NCBI GenBank assembly: GCA_012932295.1
Contig: JAAONU010000018.1
Coordinates: forward strand, 428,206 to 492,205
DNA from: Cyclina sinensis
Taxonomy: Eukaryota > Mollusca > Bivalvia > Venerida > Veneridae
Length of the DNA: 64,000 bases
Direction: 5' to 3'
The position numbers and the translations under genes were made by a program. Of this stretch, positions 37,708-49,300 are shown piece by piece. Position 1 is the stretch's first letter, and every line of letters begins with the position of its first letter. A model generated the notes under the pieces. The model saw only the letters and a program-made list of their open reading frames with translations, did not search any database and was not told the origin of the DNA.

Positions 37708-38462
37708 ATGAGCCTGGGCGCACAAAATCAAAAGGGTCTACTACTCATCAAGTTACACCAGATGGACACCTCCCCTACCAAGCAAAATATTATTATACCC
37801 CAAGACAGATTGGACAAACTTTCTGCAATTCTGCTTAACACATTTCAAAGACAAATAGAAACGCTTGGCAAAAAAATAGCCAGTAGTGTTGAGCTCCAAT
37901 TATTGCAGTAACGTATTCAATCATTAGAGGAGAGAGTAAATACGCAACTATGCCAAATAGTGTCTAACCTCGAATATCAACTTGAATGCCAGGAGCAGTA
38001 TTCCCCTAGAAATTGTTTGCTTATTTCCGGTATTGCTGAAACCTCGGAAAGTACGGATGATATTGTTCTTGATGTTTCTCAAGAGACAAAGTCCAGTTAA
38101 TGAAATCGATCGCTCGCATCGTGTCGGTATGTAAAAAGCAAACAAACCAAGAGATATAACTCTCAAGTTCGTTTCTTACAGAGCTCGTCAAAAATTGTAT
38201 CTGAGTCGGTCCAGCCTCAAAAGGTCAAAATACTCTGGGGCATTCGTAAACGAAGATCTTACTTGTTGGAGCAGTCTTCTGTTATATAAAGCATAACAAT
38301 TAGTTACTTCTAGACACTTGTATGGAGACTTGTCTTCCGACGAGATTATACTTATTACAGACAATCAACACAAGGTCCACAGGACTAACAGAGAACTTGA
38401 AATTGATACGTTTCTGTTGTATGCCCTAAGACCGCTTGAGGAGGATGAACCTGACATTAACT
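37708..38462 (+). pseudogene. LINE B ORF1 (L1-like RNA-binding protein)
   Basis: Open from 37708 to a stop at 37909, with a helical region (DRLDKLSAILLNTFQRQIET, then GKKIASSVELQLLQ). It continues in frame past the stop with SLEERVNTQLCQIVSNLEYQ and the conserved EQYSPRNCLLISGI near 37995, the hallmark at the start of the RRM-like domain in L1-type ORF1 proteins. Degraded codons like DDIVLDVSQETK, then EIDRSHRVG-like and FVSYRARQKLYLSR-like sequence follow to about 38220. Several stops and frameshifts mean no product. Confidence 0.8.
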
Positions 38463-39449
38463 AATGTGCGTATTTTTTACATATAAACTGGTTAGTTTTT
38501 CGCAGTGCGACCTGTAATGAACTATGTAGTTCATGAAACTATACTACAGTTTATAGATTCTTTGCAGCTATAAACGTGTGTTACACAATACACACAATTA
38601 GTTAGTTCATGGAATTGTGACCTGATATGAAATGGCAAGTTCATTGGACAGTTTCATATTTGTTTCACGATGTATTCCACCGTTAAAATATCCAAACAAC
38701 ATTTATCTCTGATGTTCAATCTTTACGGTAAATCTTAACGTCTATAGTTGCTTAAACGGCTTTGTAGAGGGTTGTTTCTTGTTTGTTTGTTTTCGTAGTA
38801 GACGTTGTGTACGAGGTAATATTCGTTAACCCAATATGCCGTTGTATATTATTGTAAATACAATGTTACAGGTTGTTGTTAATGCACGGCGCTTGATATT
38901 GTAACTTTAAACTAGTACGCGGTATTGTATGACGCATCAGCGTTCATTACACGAAAAAAATCGTTATGCGCTAAAAGAGTTTATTAATTTGTTATTAACT
39001 GTTATAATTTGTAGGCATAGTCACCCTCACTGAATGTGAAAGCAAAAATGAAAATCCCTACACAAGTACGCTTACTTTTATATTCAACGGTGAAAATTAT
39101 CCTTGGTAAAACTGAAATGCACCGGAGTTCAGTACGAAGTATTGTTATCTTTGATATCAGAAACATGTCTTTGTTTTTATTTCTCTATCCTCTTCTATCA
39201 CCACAGTTCAGCACATACGTAATGATAATGGTATTTAAAACTCTTGAGTGTTGCGTTTATTTGCTCTTGGTCGCTTTCTGTATTTTGTATTATACAGCTC
39301 AGTGTGTTACAAAATAGCAATGACTTGATATCTTACTGAGCGGCTGATAGATTATTTAAAAGAATGTCGATATTCTTTGTTGATTTTTTTCTTTTTTTTT
39401 TATTCTTTATATTTCCTTTTTAACAATCACTCTTCCAGTAATGAAGTTT

Positions 39450-39764
39450 GTTTTAGATTATATCTGCAATGTCAATTTTCCCTACTGTTATGTACGCTTA
39501 TTTTAAAGGCTGGAGATGAAGAACTAATTCCAGGACCTGATTCAAACGTTTCACCTTTGTTTTTGTCGATCTTAAAGTTCAACACAAGATCAATTCGAAG
39601 TTAGTTAGAATATTGCAAAGATTTTCTAAATGATTTTGATATTTTGTGTTTCACTGAGACTCATCTTGAAAATGTTCAGAAAATCTGCATCGTAAAAACT
39701 CGTCGGCTCATTCAAGCGGTCTTTTTTTGTACGTTTCGAAAAAGGTTTTCATCAAATAGAATAC
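39450..39764 (+). pseudogene. LINE B ORF2, start of endonuclease domain
   Basis: Reads LKAGDEELIPGPDS at 39508-39549, matching the common CGDIELNPGPDS entry of such ORF2 proteins. FNTRSIRS follows (usual LNVRSIRS), then a stop, LEYCKDFLNDFDILCFTETH and degraded VYVSK. FTETH holds the catalytic Glu. The frame is cut by the SINE. Confidence 0.82.
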
Positions 39765-40050
39765 TGCCAGCCCGGCTAGCTCCATTCGTAGTGCATTGGA
39801 TTGTAAATATTGACGATCCTGGTTCGATCCCCATTGGGGCCGGCAAAATTTCTCCGTGATAAATGATCTCAAAAAATGCGTCTTTAGCTCATTTGTCCCT
39901 CATCTCTGAAGTGAGGAAGTAGTAAGTCACTTGCGGAGAAACTGATAAGTAAACTGGTTGGACACCCAGGAACACATGTTAGGTGGACTGACCGAAGGGA
40001 TGTATCCTTAGCTGTTAAGACTGGCGTTAAACCTCAATAAACCAAACCAA
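39765..40050 (+). mobile_element. tRNA-derived SINE nested in LINE B endonuclease
   Basis: The tRNA-like head at 39771-39846 has a perfect B box GGTTCGATCCC and GCC-rich acceptor arms. It is followed by a unique body and a tail ending GACTGGCGTTAAACCTCAAT, AAACCAAACCAA. Flanks TCAAATAGAATAC (39752-39764) and TCAAATAAAATAC (40051-40063) form a 13 bp target duplication with one mismatch. LINE B endonuclease codons resume at once behind it. The tail type is frequent in molluscan SINEs. The family differs from the SINE at 19.9 kb. Confidence 0.92.
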
Positions 40051-40063
40051 TCAAATAAAATAC

Positions 40064-40330
40064 AGGATTTAGAGCATTACACCGTTGATAAATCTTTATG
40101 AAAGTTTTGTCAAAACGCGTCAAATTTCTAGTATGTTGTTTCTATCGCCCTTCTAATGCAGATGTGCTTATTCTGGGAAAACTCTTTATTACTTAGAGAA
40201 AAGGCGCTTTATTATAATCCAAATATCATTATTCATGGTTATATCAATGAAGACCAGTTTAAAGTTAACATTTGCTTAAAACGCATATGTATGTTATATA
40301 CACTGCTCACATTAATTAAAAGAGCGCAAA
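40064..40330 (+). pseudogene. LINE B ORF2 endonuclease, middle part
   Basis: Continuation of the endonuclease: LEHYTVDKSL near 40078, degraded CCFYRPPNA near 40140, LFWENSLLLREKALYYNPNI at 40168-40227 and HGYINEDQFK, where GDIN would be expected. Asp to Tyr in this motif removes a catalytic residue. The codons fade into the Tc1-like insertion. Confidence 0.78.
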
Positions 40331-41565
40331 TATGTTATGGCGTAAATTGCCTACCATACTAGATATTCGCTCCAAATTTCGTTTGTAGGTATCGACGGTC
40401 AATATCCTCGAGAAACCCGTACACTTTACAATAAATTTACAAAGCATGGGTATTTTGTTTTTCTTTTTATTGTGTAACCCCCGAACAAGATTTATACTTT
40501 TGCATGTGCACAGTTCGTTCACGATAGCACATTTTACAAAATGAATGTTTTGGTGCGACTTTTTACTGTATCTGCTCTTTTGATAACGGCCCAAGGTGTG
40601 CGACGTCGTTTAGCAAATACTGATGTTGCTCGGACGGTGCAGATAATCGAAAATTGATTTACGCAACGTGAGGTGGCCACCGTTCTGGACGTTTCTCGTA
40701 GCGTTGTTACCAGGTTGTGGGGTCGTTATCAGGAGACTGGAGAATTCACAAGAAGACCTTGGCAAGGAAATCGTCAGTGTACCGCTACTGGCATTGAAAT
40801 TTAGGCAAGCTACAGGGGTTCGTGTGTCGTCTTCATGAAGATGGTTTCGATGCCCGAAGACCTGCCAGAGGACCAATTCTGACCATAGCTCACCGGACAG
40901 CTCGCTTAGAGTTTGCCCAGTAACATGTCACTTGGCAACTGCGCCACTGGCCATCTATGCTCTTCACAGACGAGAGCCGCTACCATGTTTCGACCTGTGA
41001 CAGGCGAGTGAGGGTGTGGCGTCGCCGAGGAGAGAGGTATGCGGAATGTATCGTATTCTATATGACAGGTTTGGCGGTGGGTCAGTTATAGTTTGGGCAG
41101 GGATATCCATTGACGGGCGCACAGACTTTTATGTGATTCCAGGAGGTAGTCTTACGGCCCTGAGATATCGGGACGAGATCCTAGAACCAACTGTTAGGCA
41201 ATATGCTGGTGCAGTAGGCGAAAATGTTTGTTTAGTGCAAGATAATGCTCGAGCATACACTGCAAGAATTGTCCGGAACTTCTGTGATGATGAAGGTATT
41301 GAGGTTATAGACTGGCCAGCGAGATCTCCCGATCTTAACCCTATAAAGCATGTCTGGGAGATGCTTTCTCGTAAACTTTCTTCTCGCCCGAACCCTGTGC
41401 AGAACGTCCATGAGCTTTCTTATGCTTTTGTAGCAGAATGGGTTGCCATACCACAGGATATGATCAGACGTGTCATCAGGAGCATGCCCAGACGATGCAG
41501 AGAGTGCCGATTATTTTTAGGATTCGTTGACGTGTATAACTAGCGCCGTTATTTAACTTCTTACG
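40330..41565 (+). mobile_element. Tc1-like DNA transposon, inactive, nested in LINE B
   Basis: Borders are approximate and set by where LINE B endonuclease sequence stops and resumes (a degraded SDH motif reads CDH at 41568-41576). Content is a single transposase gene. Terminal inverted repeats could not be defined with confidence; CACTGCTCACATT near 40309 and AATATGTGATCACAG near 41565 are only a weak match. Length of about 1.24 kb fits the family. Confidence 0.75.
40586..41543 (+). pseudogene. Tc1-like DDE transposase with the third catalytic residue changed to Lys
   Basis: A DDE transposase excises and reinserts its element at TA. The paired helix-turn-helix region reads VRRRLANTDVARTVQIIE, a stop, then REVATVLDVSRSVVTRLWGR and TGEFTRRP. 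The initiator seems lost (ACG at 40586). Frameshifts follow around 40780-40960, with HEDG, RPARGP and FTDESRYHVST (first Asp, about 40965). The frame 41016-41543 is open and has SVIVWAGISIDGRTDFYVI, LVQDNARAYTAR (second Asp) and DWPARSPDLNPIKHVWEML. Exactly 34 residues after the second Asp, the expected Glu of NPIEH is Lys (AAG). That, the stop and the frameshifts make it inactive. Confidence 0.9.
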
Positions 41566-42870
41566 AAATATGTGATCACAGGACTACATCTTTATCTCAA
41601 AATGCACGGCACATGAAATGCATTTCTCAAACTAAAGGTATGCTTATATGATAAAGGTAACTATGAATCTCTTAGTATGAATGCTATTAGTAGTTTTAAC
41701 TGGAACAGCATACATAACGAACGTGCAAATTTGTTTACAGTCAGTTATTTATCTTGTTAACTCTCACATTCCGTCAAGATGCGTGACCAAATGATAAAAC
41801 GTGATACGACACGTTGATTAGGAAATTCTCAAGAAGTCGTGACTGACAAAGAGCGAAGGTTATTAGAACCCAGAGCACTAATCTCTGGAATACGCACAGG
41901 CTTTAAAAAAACAAAGTAAATAATTTAGTAAAACACGCATGTGAACAATACTTCAGTAGTCAAAAAGCCAGTATCGAAAATTTTAGTTCATCAAATTCAA
42001 GACAATACGGGGAAATGCTACGGCAACATGTCAAAACTTAAAGAAACTCAGAAACTATACATTCCCTAAAAATTGTACATGCGGATGGATCAGAATCCTA
42101 TTGTTTTACAGATAAAGGAAAGGGCGACGGTCTAAACAATTACTTTACAATCTCTTTCGCAAATTGACAAGTCTACTTCGAGTATACCCATTTTATTAGT
42201 AAAACAAACGCTTCACTAAGTTCAATTCAAATTTCAGAACAAGAAATCATCGATGAAATTAAAGCAATAGATTAAAACAAAGCAGTCGGAGAAGATACGA
42301 TCAGTCACAAAGTTCTTAAGAAAATATCACATTAAATATGCAGATCCTTTTGTATTTCGTTCAATAAATCGCTCTCTGATGGAATTTATCCTCATATGTG
42401 GAAGAGGGCTATTTTCATACCATTGTTTTTGAAAAAAGGCGATTCCAACTATTGACCAATTTCGATTTTGAGTGGTGTTGGAAAGTTAATGGAGAGAGTT
42501 GTAAACACACATATTTACAATCCCGTTATTAGTAATAAATTGATATATATAGACAGCAATCGGCAAGAGAATATTTGACAGTTTTTCAAATAATTAACTT
42601 ACACAATCAAGTTGTACAGTCAATAGATAGGAAGTTGTTTAATTGTATTATATTCTGTGACATATCCAAAGCCTTTGATCGGATGTGGTACAAAGGTCTT
42701 TTTGTTCAAACTATAACCAAGTGGTATTAATGGTACGTTATCCAAATGGATCAGTAGTTACTTGATACACCGAAGGCAGAAAATTTTTGTCGGTTTTTCT
42801 TCTTCGGACTCTCAAGTTATTTTAGCTGATGTCCCTCAAGGATCAGTATAAGGATAAGAATTATTTTTCT
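41566..42870 (+). pseudogene. LINE B ORF2, end of endonuclease and reverse transcriptase
   Basis: It begins with a degraded SDH motif (CDHRTTSL), then KGNYESLSMNAISSFNWNSI in mixed frames (41670-41710). RT blocks follow: an EIKAIDxNKAVGEDTISHKV-like region near 42250, SDGIYPHMWKRAIFIPLF (42380-42430), KKGDSN, ILSGVGKLMERVV (42465-42500), FCDISKAFDRMWYKGLF (42655-42705) with a catalytic Asp, ISSYLIHRRQKIFVGFSS, and VPQGSV at 42832. The YADD box that should follow is missing because the sequence is replaced by a hairpin-headed element. Many stops. Confidence 0.88.
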
Positions 42871-42874
42871 TTTT

Positions 42875-43632
42875 AGCTCACCTGAGCACAACGTGCTCAT
42901 GGTGAGCTTTTGTGATCTGTCTTTGTCCGTCGTCCGTCCGTTCGTACGTCGTAAACTTTTCATTCAAACGACATCCCCTCTGAAACCACAAGGCCAAATT
43001 TAATGAAACTTGCCTGTGATATTCCTTGCATGAAGATCTACCAAGATTGTTCAAATGGTTTCGGACCATTGCATTTCTGGGTCACTGGAGCTAAAGATAG
43101 ATTTTAAAGTTGGATCTTTAAAAATCTTCTTCTCCGGAACCTCAAGACCTGGAGCTTAGATATTTGGTATGAAGCATCATCTAGTAGACCTCTTAAAAGT
43201 TTGTTGAAATTATGACCCTGGGGTCAAAACTGACCCGAACCCAGGGTTCCGTTGATTTTACATAGATTTATATAGGGAAAACTAAAAAACATTCTTTTCA
43301 GAAACCACAAGGCCTAGAGTTTAGATATTTGGTGTGCAGCATTGTCTAGTGGACCTTACCAAGTTTGTTCAAATTATGACCCCTGGGTCAAAAATGACCC
43401 TGCCCCGGAGGTCACTTGTTTTAGATATAATTATATAGGAAAAGGTTTTAAAAACTTCACATCAGAAACCAAAAGGCGTACAGTTTAGATGTTTGGTATG
43501 TAGCATTGTCTAGAGGACCTCTACCAATCCTGATCCTGGGATCAAAACTGGCCCTACCGGAGGGGGGGGGGTGTCATTTGATTTTACACAAAGAGTTATA
43601 TAGAGAAAACTTTAAAAAGCTGCTGCTCTGAT
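42875..43632 (+). mobile_element. Hairpin-headed element (AGCTCACC family), 3'-truncated
   Basis: The head hairpin at 42875-42908 has AGCTCACCTGAGCAC and GTGCTCATGGTGAGCT as arms. TTTTGTGATCTG and a run of CCGTC units (42925-42945) follow. Core units of about 163 bp start near 43043, 43197, 43363 and 43520, with TTGTTCAAATTATGACCC-type sequence, the same family as 22680-23580. The usual 3' stem-loop is absent. It joins LINE B C-terminal codons at about 43633. Confidence 0.82.
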
Positions 43633-44080
43633 TCATTTATACCTTCAGCAATTTCTGTCTGGAATGATTTAGTTTTCAGTGCGTCATGCTGCAACAATCA
43701 TTGAGTGTAAACCGAAGCTGAGCAATATTTTGTTTCATGCAGAGAGTACCATTTGTTTTTTTTTTCTTTCAGGTAATCGCAAATTAAGTTTTCTCCATGC
43801 TAGACATAGAAACTCATGTAGCAATCTTAATTACCAATCATATACTAATCATGTACGTAATGACCCATCGTGTACTTGTGGTCATTCAATTGAAAATGTA
43901 GAACAATTATTTCTTTCAGTGTCCATTATATTTATTACATAGACGAAAATTATTTTTTTACGCAAGAAAATTTCACCCACTTAGCACACCAAGTGTATTG
44001 TTTGGTAAAAACAACCTAGATGATAAACATTACACGACTCTTTTTCCTTCACATACACGAATTTATTCGTGACACCGAAC
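43633..44080 (+). pseudogene. LINE B ORF2, C-terminal region with zinc-finger-like motif
   Basis: The reading resumes with DSFIPSAISVWNDLVFSVRH, then NRKLSFLHARHRNSCSNLN (43779-43834) and CTCGHSIENVEQLFL (43873-43917), the Cys/His motif typical near the end of these ORF2 proteins. Degraded LFGKNNLDD and LHIHEFIRDTERFN codons extend to about 44080. Frameshifted. Confidence 0.82.
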
Positions 44081-44084
44081 GTTT

Positions 44085-46200
44085 TAATGTGTTTAATTAA
44101 TCTAGCGATATTCAATGTTCTGTTTGATGTAAATACCTGCACTAAAATATGTTTAAACTTAGCAGAGATTATTATTAATACTTGTAATAATGACAGTAAT
44201 AAAATAAATGATAAATTTCTTTCTGTTCACTAAACACGAAGCAGAACTTCAAACTTTGTGTATTTAACGTCAGTAATGTCATTTTGATACGTTAATATAA
44301 GAAAAAATAAAATGTTCATTTCACCGTTATTTTTTCATTAGTCATATTAATAACTTCTGCCACCTTACGATATACGGACCGTCGGAACGGAACTCAAAAA
44401 AGGTTTTTTAAAAATACTAAATCTCTTCACAGCATGTGAGTCAATGTTATTAATGTGATACCTTAAAACTGAAACAATACCGCTATAACGACAAAATGAA
44501 TGTTATTAAAGAAAACTTACAAGCAAAAGAATTTTCTCAATAAAAGAAAATCAATTGTTCATACAGTGTTGTCGTGGCCTCTGATTTCCTAAGCATTTGC
44601 ATTTCTCTTCTAACAAAAGTATCAGTGACACTGTTTAGTATCAGATTGTAACCTATGCGCTAAGACTCGGTCAGGTATAAACATTTTGTGATTTCAGTGC
44701 GTTACAAATGCGAAGCTAGGCTGCTTGCAGTACATCTGAAACAACGCTCATATAGCACCTAATCAGAATATCTTCATTTCACTGTTTATTTAGGTATTAT
44801 TTCATGTCCTCTAATTCTACTTTCATTGTTTGCGATGAATAAACAGACGACTTAATGTAATTTAAAGGTTGTTTTAACTTGATGACTAGTAGTCTCCTTT
44901 TGATTTTGTGTGCACAGGCTCACAGAACTGAACCCAGACAGCAGTTGTACTTTAACATGTGATGAATATCGTAATTATTTCATTACTAGTAGTCTACTTC
45001 GAATAATTTTCAATTCGTAAAAAAAAACTCTACCTTCTGAAAAAATTCTGCCTTTTATAAATTAGCTATATTCTTACCGGTTTGCTGTACTATGACTCGA
45101 TATTGCAATCTTTCTCTCTTTATCCATGAAATTTTATGGCGTCTGTAATTAGATATGAAACAGTTAATTAATTTTTTCTTAGCATTTCTTTTATAATGTA
45201 TGTTATTTGATGAAACTATATTTAACATGTTTGGATAAAAGTCACGCAGATGATAGCGTGTGTTGTTCTTGTCGCTCATAACGTAAAATGAGAGCTGAGA
45301 AAACGACCATTTTTACACAGGAAAGTCAGCTGATTACAGTTTTGTAGGCAAAAGTTAGTTTCAAATATGCTTATAAACTGGCAAATGTATGTTTTGTGTA
45401 TATTTTGTATTCAGGACTTTTCACAGTTAACAAACAGTCACGTGGAAGATATCTTTTTTCGGCAAAAGACTGTTTACTGGTATCTATATAATATTTATAT
45501 TAAAACTTTCACGATATTCCTTGAATTAAATACATATAATAAAAATAAATCTAGCTGCATATGTATTTTAATCTTGTTAAAATTGTACCAAAATTACTAT
45601 CATAAAACAATTACAAAAGTTCACCCGGTAGACCTAGACTATAAGTGAATTTTAAGAGACTATTATTGTGAATCCTTTTAAGTTTGAAGGGTTTCGAAAT
45701 TTACACCTTCGCTTTAATTATTGCTAGAAATCTCAGCTTGTCGGCAATCTTATCTTTAATCACATATTTCCTAATCAGTAACAGCCACAGAAAATTGAAG
45801 AGATCGTTTCCACGAAAACCCATGAGCACATCATAAAGTCTTTCACTTAACATACATTTACAACTGAGTGATTGGTAACAGTAACAACCTCAAATCGAGC
45901 ATTTGTAGAAATAAATATGTTACCAAAATACTTTGAGAACGTACATTCTATAACAAAACAGTTATATGATACTGCATGGTTGCATTTTTATAGGAATATT
46001 ATATCAAGATAGGACCAGCAGGAACGCATAACATAAGAGAAAGAAACAAGTTAAACATAGTATTCCTTCTGCTTTGACAATCGGGAACAAAAAGAATTGC
46101 AATCATGTTTTGAATGCTATAATTCAAAGTGATACATGTCTGCAAAGTGTTGCAAAGTTGTGACACATTTCAGACTGGGTACTCCCTTGGTTTGTTTATC
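44085..46200. other. AT-rich stretch without recognised features
   Basis: No domain in the open frames at 45055-45279 (minus) or 45367-45648 (plus), both of very AT-rich codons. No repeat recognised. Confidence 0.45.
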
Positions 46201-46205
46201 GCCAG

Positions 46206-46415
46206 TCTTAGAAAAGGTTATTACCAGAAGAGCTGTAATGTCTTAGAAAAGGTTATTACCAGAAGAGTTATAATGTCTTAGAAAAGGTTATTACCAGAAG
46301 AGTTGTAATGTCTTAGAAAAGGTTATTACCGGAAGAGTTGTAATGTCTTAGAAAAGGTTATTACCAGAAGAGCTGTAATGTCTTAGAAAAGGTTTTAACC
46401 AGAAGAGTTGTAATA
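46206..46415. repeat. 35 bp minisatellite, six units
   Basis: Six head-to-tail units starting TCTTAGAAAAGGTTATTACC differ at only a few positions (AGCTG/AGTTG/AGTTA; CCAG/CCGG). The last unit is the most worn. There are no unique spacers, so it is not a CRISPR array. Confidence 0.96.
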
Positions 46416-46712
46416 CAAACACGAAAAATATTAGTATTTTCCTATAAAGAAATATTGCAGAAATGTTTCTGTGGTTGACAGAAACATCATTTTTAGTAGA
46501 AAAGTCTCATTTTATTGTCGTTGATGAATTCTGTGTCTTTACCGCAAAACACTTATTAGAAAAGAAAAATACTGACCAATCGAAGCGTGTCACGCACGAG
46601 CAATTTGCTCGGTAAGTATAAATACAGTGACTCCGTCGTGCTAGTCGGCTACCCCCACCACATAAAACAACTAATCTCTCCAGGGGGCGTCGGTAAATAG
46701 ATAGCTAGTCGG

Positions 46713-46791
46713 CTAGGAGCGGATCAGTGGTCTAGTGGTAACGCGCTGGACTGGTAACCCAGGGGTCCCGAGATCAATTCTCCTCTCCTAG
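46713..46791 (+). pseudogene. tRNA-Thr(GGU)-like pseudogene or SINE head
   Basis: A tRNA-like fold is possible: acceptor GGAGCGG against CCTCTCC with one mismatch, TCTAGTGGTAACGC as A-box region, and anticodon arm CTGGA-CTGGTAA-CCCAG with GGU as anticodon. The T arm is worn: GATCAATTC stands where a functional gene has GTTCRANTC. The extra bases in the D-arm region and the mismatches argue against a working tRNA. The direct repeat GCTAGTCGGCT (46640 and 46704) lies upstream. Confidence 0.6.
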
Positions 46792-46794
46792 GGT

Positions 46795-47980
46795 CTCTAA
46801 GAAATTGCACCAATAGCGAATTTTGCGGTGGACTTCACACAAATTTGACATGTATCTGTTATTTGCATATGTAAACTTATTTTAGAAATTTTAACCTGAC
46901 TTCGAAACTTCAGTTTTTTGTTGATTGTTCAGTTTGTTTCAGTAGTTAGCTATCGTCAATAGGGTTTTCATTATATTGCACACATTTTGATGAATTTGAT
47001 CCTAATATTTATATAATCCTTTTACAATTATTTTTCACAATCATCGGTCAAGGAACACCCAAGAAAATTTATCTTTATATACATATATAAAAAAGTTATG
47101 TTTATTTATTTTAAAATTTGCTCCATACGCGCTTCAATGTTTTGTGCAATGCCATTTAATTTGTAACACATATGACTTTCCTGCGACATTTGCATTACTA
47201 TGAAAATTAATTAATGTACTTCATTGTCGAAGTTATGAAGGTCATTTGTCTTCCGCACATTTTCTCTTCAGTATAAAATACAATTACAAGTCTTAATATG
47301 TGGTCTCCAGAAAACTGCTGTGCTTTCAAAAACTTTGCTTTCGCAGGAAAGCAGTGCTACATCAGCTCGGTCCATGTGATCTCTCAAACATGTGAACAAG
47401 TCTCATTGTCCACGTGGTTAACAGCTGCTTGATATGACTTAGGAGCTAATTTCTTTACTGTCTTGGTTTTAAACATGCTTACATATTACATTTTATAGCT
47501 TTATGTATGTCAGCTGAGACATTCTTAAGTTCTTCTCCTAATTATTAATCGATATCTTAGCTTTCTGATGACATCACTGTCGTCGAATAGTTTGCAGATA
47601 TCACGTTCTGAATTCTTCGTTTGATTATTCCAGGTATATTTCATATTAATTTATTCAAATGCACGATATACACCAATACTTATTTGTTTTTTGATGTCCG
47701 CGCCGAAGGACGACGCCCATTTTGGAATGAAGTTGAATATTGTAAGGGGTTTGCTGTTGAAATGCTATGAGTAATTACCAGATCTAAACTCTGCTCGCGG
47801 ATTAAAGATGTACTGTCTGCTGATGTAAGAATTTTTCTACGGACAGAGCTTCGTATGAATAGATAAATACATAAACCAAGGTACATTTTATATGAAACGA
47901 AGACTGATATAGAAATATATTTTCTAATCAAATTTTAAATAAATACCTAACTACAGGTTTTTGTACATTACAACGGCAGG
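46795..47980. other. AT-rich stretch without recognised features
   Basis: No gene recognised. It may include a worn SINE body directly after the tRNA-like head, but I cannot define it. Confidence 0.45.
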
Positions 47981-47986
47981 TATGTG

Positions 47987-48416
47987 TAAGTTATTGGTCA
48001 TATATCAAATTTTATGGAATTTATCGCGAGCGAAGCCGAAGTTCTATAAAATTTGATATAGACCAATAACTTGCTTACAGTTTGTCACGTACGCACGTCG
48101 GCAACGTCCTCTGAAGTCTTGTTAAGACCGCCCTTTCATTTTGATTGACACCGCAAGCGCCCAAAAAGATGTCGATTGCCTGTCATTCAAGTTGTCATGA
48201 GGCTCTTTTCTACATGTACAGTTCAGTTTATAATGCCCGTATGTTATTCTAGCTATTTTGCATACCTCCGCCAACATACCACATGTCTCGCGCTGTTCAT
48301 ATCAAAGAAAATAAGTCACTTACTTTTTGATACAGATTATTTTATGGGATATATTTTTCAAATTTTAACTGAATATGGCCTCTCTGATTGGATAATAAAA
48401 TTAGAGCAAACTGTAA
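47987..48416 (+). mobile_element. Dispersed repeat with 5' hairpin and TTACAGTTTG ends, copy 1
   Basis: The same about 430 bp sequence recurs at 62374-62807. It has two parts. First is a hairpin, TAAGTTATTGGTC...GACCAATAACTT (47987-48073), with a GCGAGCGAAGCCGAAG loop. Second is a block bounded by TTACAGTTTG (48075-48084) and its exact complement CAAACTGTAA (48407-48416). An 81-codon frame in this copy is broken by stops in the other, so it is not coding. MITE-like; the superfamily is unknown. Confidence 0.85.
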
Positions 48417-49236
48417 ATTAGCGTATTTAACATTAAATTGCTTAGACAGGTGATTTTTATTCATTACAATAGTTCTGTCTTACATTTGCATTTTTTCTTA
48501 AATACATAGACATCAGTATGTTGTTAAAGCAGCCGGTTCACAGTTAAACGGTAGATAAAAATGTTTTGTTTTTACTCTCTCTCGTTACTGTTGGTGAGGT
48601 TTTTGTTTTCTGACAAGAAACTCGGCTCGCGTAAGTCACAGGGGAAACGCATTTGTTTCGTAAACGCCAACTTGGGGAATTCCAGTTTAATATAAAAAAC
48701 GGTATCCCTGTACCACGTGACACGTTTAGCTGAATAATTTTTTGAAATATAGCAATCAATAACTCCATTAAAAATTAAAACATTTTCCACCGTACCTCTG
48801 ATTTCTCTCAGATGAATTTCATTGTTTGTTTACAAAACTTTTCGTGACACCACTTCCGGTCTCTTACGCAATAAAAAGAAATTAGATAATCAATTGTTGA
48901 ACAAACTCAATCTAAATAATCTCAATCTAGTTTCTGATTTATTGGATAAATAAACTGAAGTCTTTAGTCGACTTTATATATTTTATAACGGATCCTGTAG
49001 ATAAACTCGGATCAGCTGATATACTTCCATTTTCAATAGTGTGGCATCACTTTGAAAGCGAAAATTGGTGCGAAAATTTAAATCATGTTTGAAGTAAAGT
49101 AAAGTGACTTTCAGATTAATTCTTGTGAACTGTCATACCTTATGTTGGTTATAAAATGGGTTCGGGTCATTTATCCATGAAACGAATGCCTATGATTTTG
49201 AACGGATATAACATTAAAATTAATAAAATCTTAGTA

Positions 49237-49300
49237 AAGCAACCGTTGATTTCCATTGATAAGATTTTTGAGGTAGTTGCAGAGGAGACTTTAAACACAA
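49237..49300 (+). repeat. 64 bp direct repeat, copy 1
   Basis: It matches 50294-50357 at 63 of 64 positions. Read in one plus-strand frame it gives QPLISIDKIFEVVAEETLNT without a stop. The single difference in copy 2 changes Val to Ile. The flanks differ completely. Confidence 0.85.

Larger units (their letters stand above)
37708..44080 (+). mobile_element. Decayed two-ORF non-LTR retrotransposon (LINE B), three times interrupted
   Basis: Order: ORF1 (37708-38462), inter-ORF region (38463-39450), endonuclease (39500-39764, 40064-about 40330, resuming about 41566), reverse transcriptase (about 42200-42870) and a C-terminal zinc-finger-like region (43633-44080). It is interrupted by a SINE at 39765-40050, a Tc1-like element at about 40330-41565 and a hairpin-headed element at 42875-43632. 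The last event also removed the RT catalytic box region. All pieces are on the plus strand in the right order, so this was one insertion. Confidence 0.85.

Noticed and set aside
39771..39846. Functional tRNA gene with perfect B box
   Set aside because: The anticodon arm is poorly paired and the sequence continues into a SINE body bounded by target duplications.
41016..41543. Domesticated host transposase gene
   Set aside because: The catalytic Glu is lost, the N-terminal half is frameshifted and it lies within a decayed LINE.
46206..46415. CRISPR-like array
   Set aside because: The 35 bp units abut with no unique spacers, and the genome is eukaryotic.
46713..46791. Functional tRNA-Thr gene
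   Set aside because: Mismatch in the acceptor stem, a worn T arm and extra bases in the D-arm region.
48176..48421. 81-codon protein in the dispersed repeat
   Set aside because: The second copy at 62.5 kb has several stops in the same frame.
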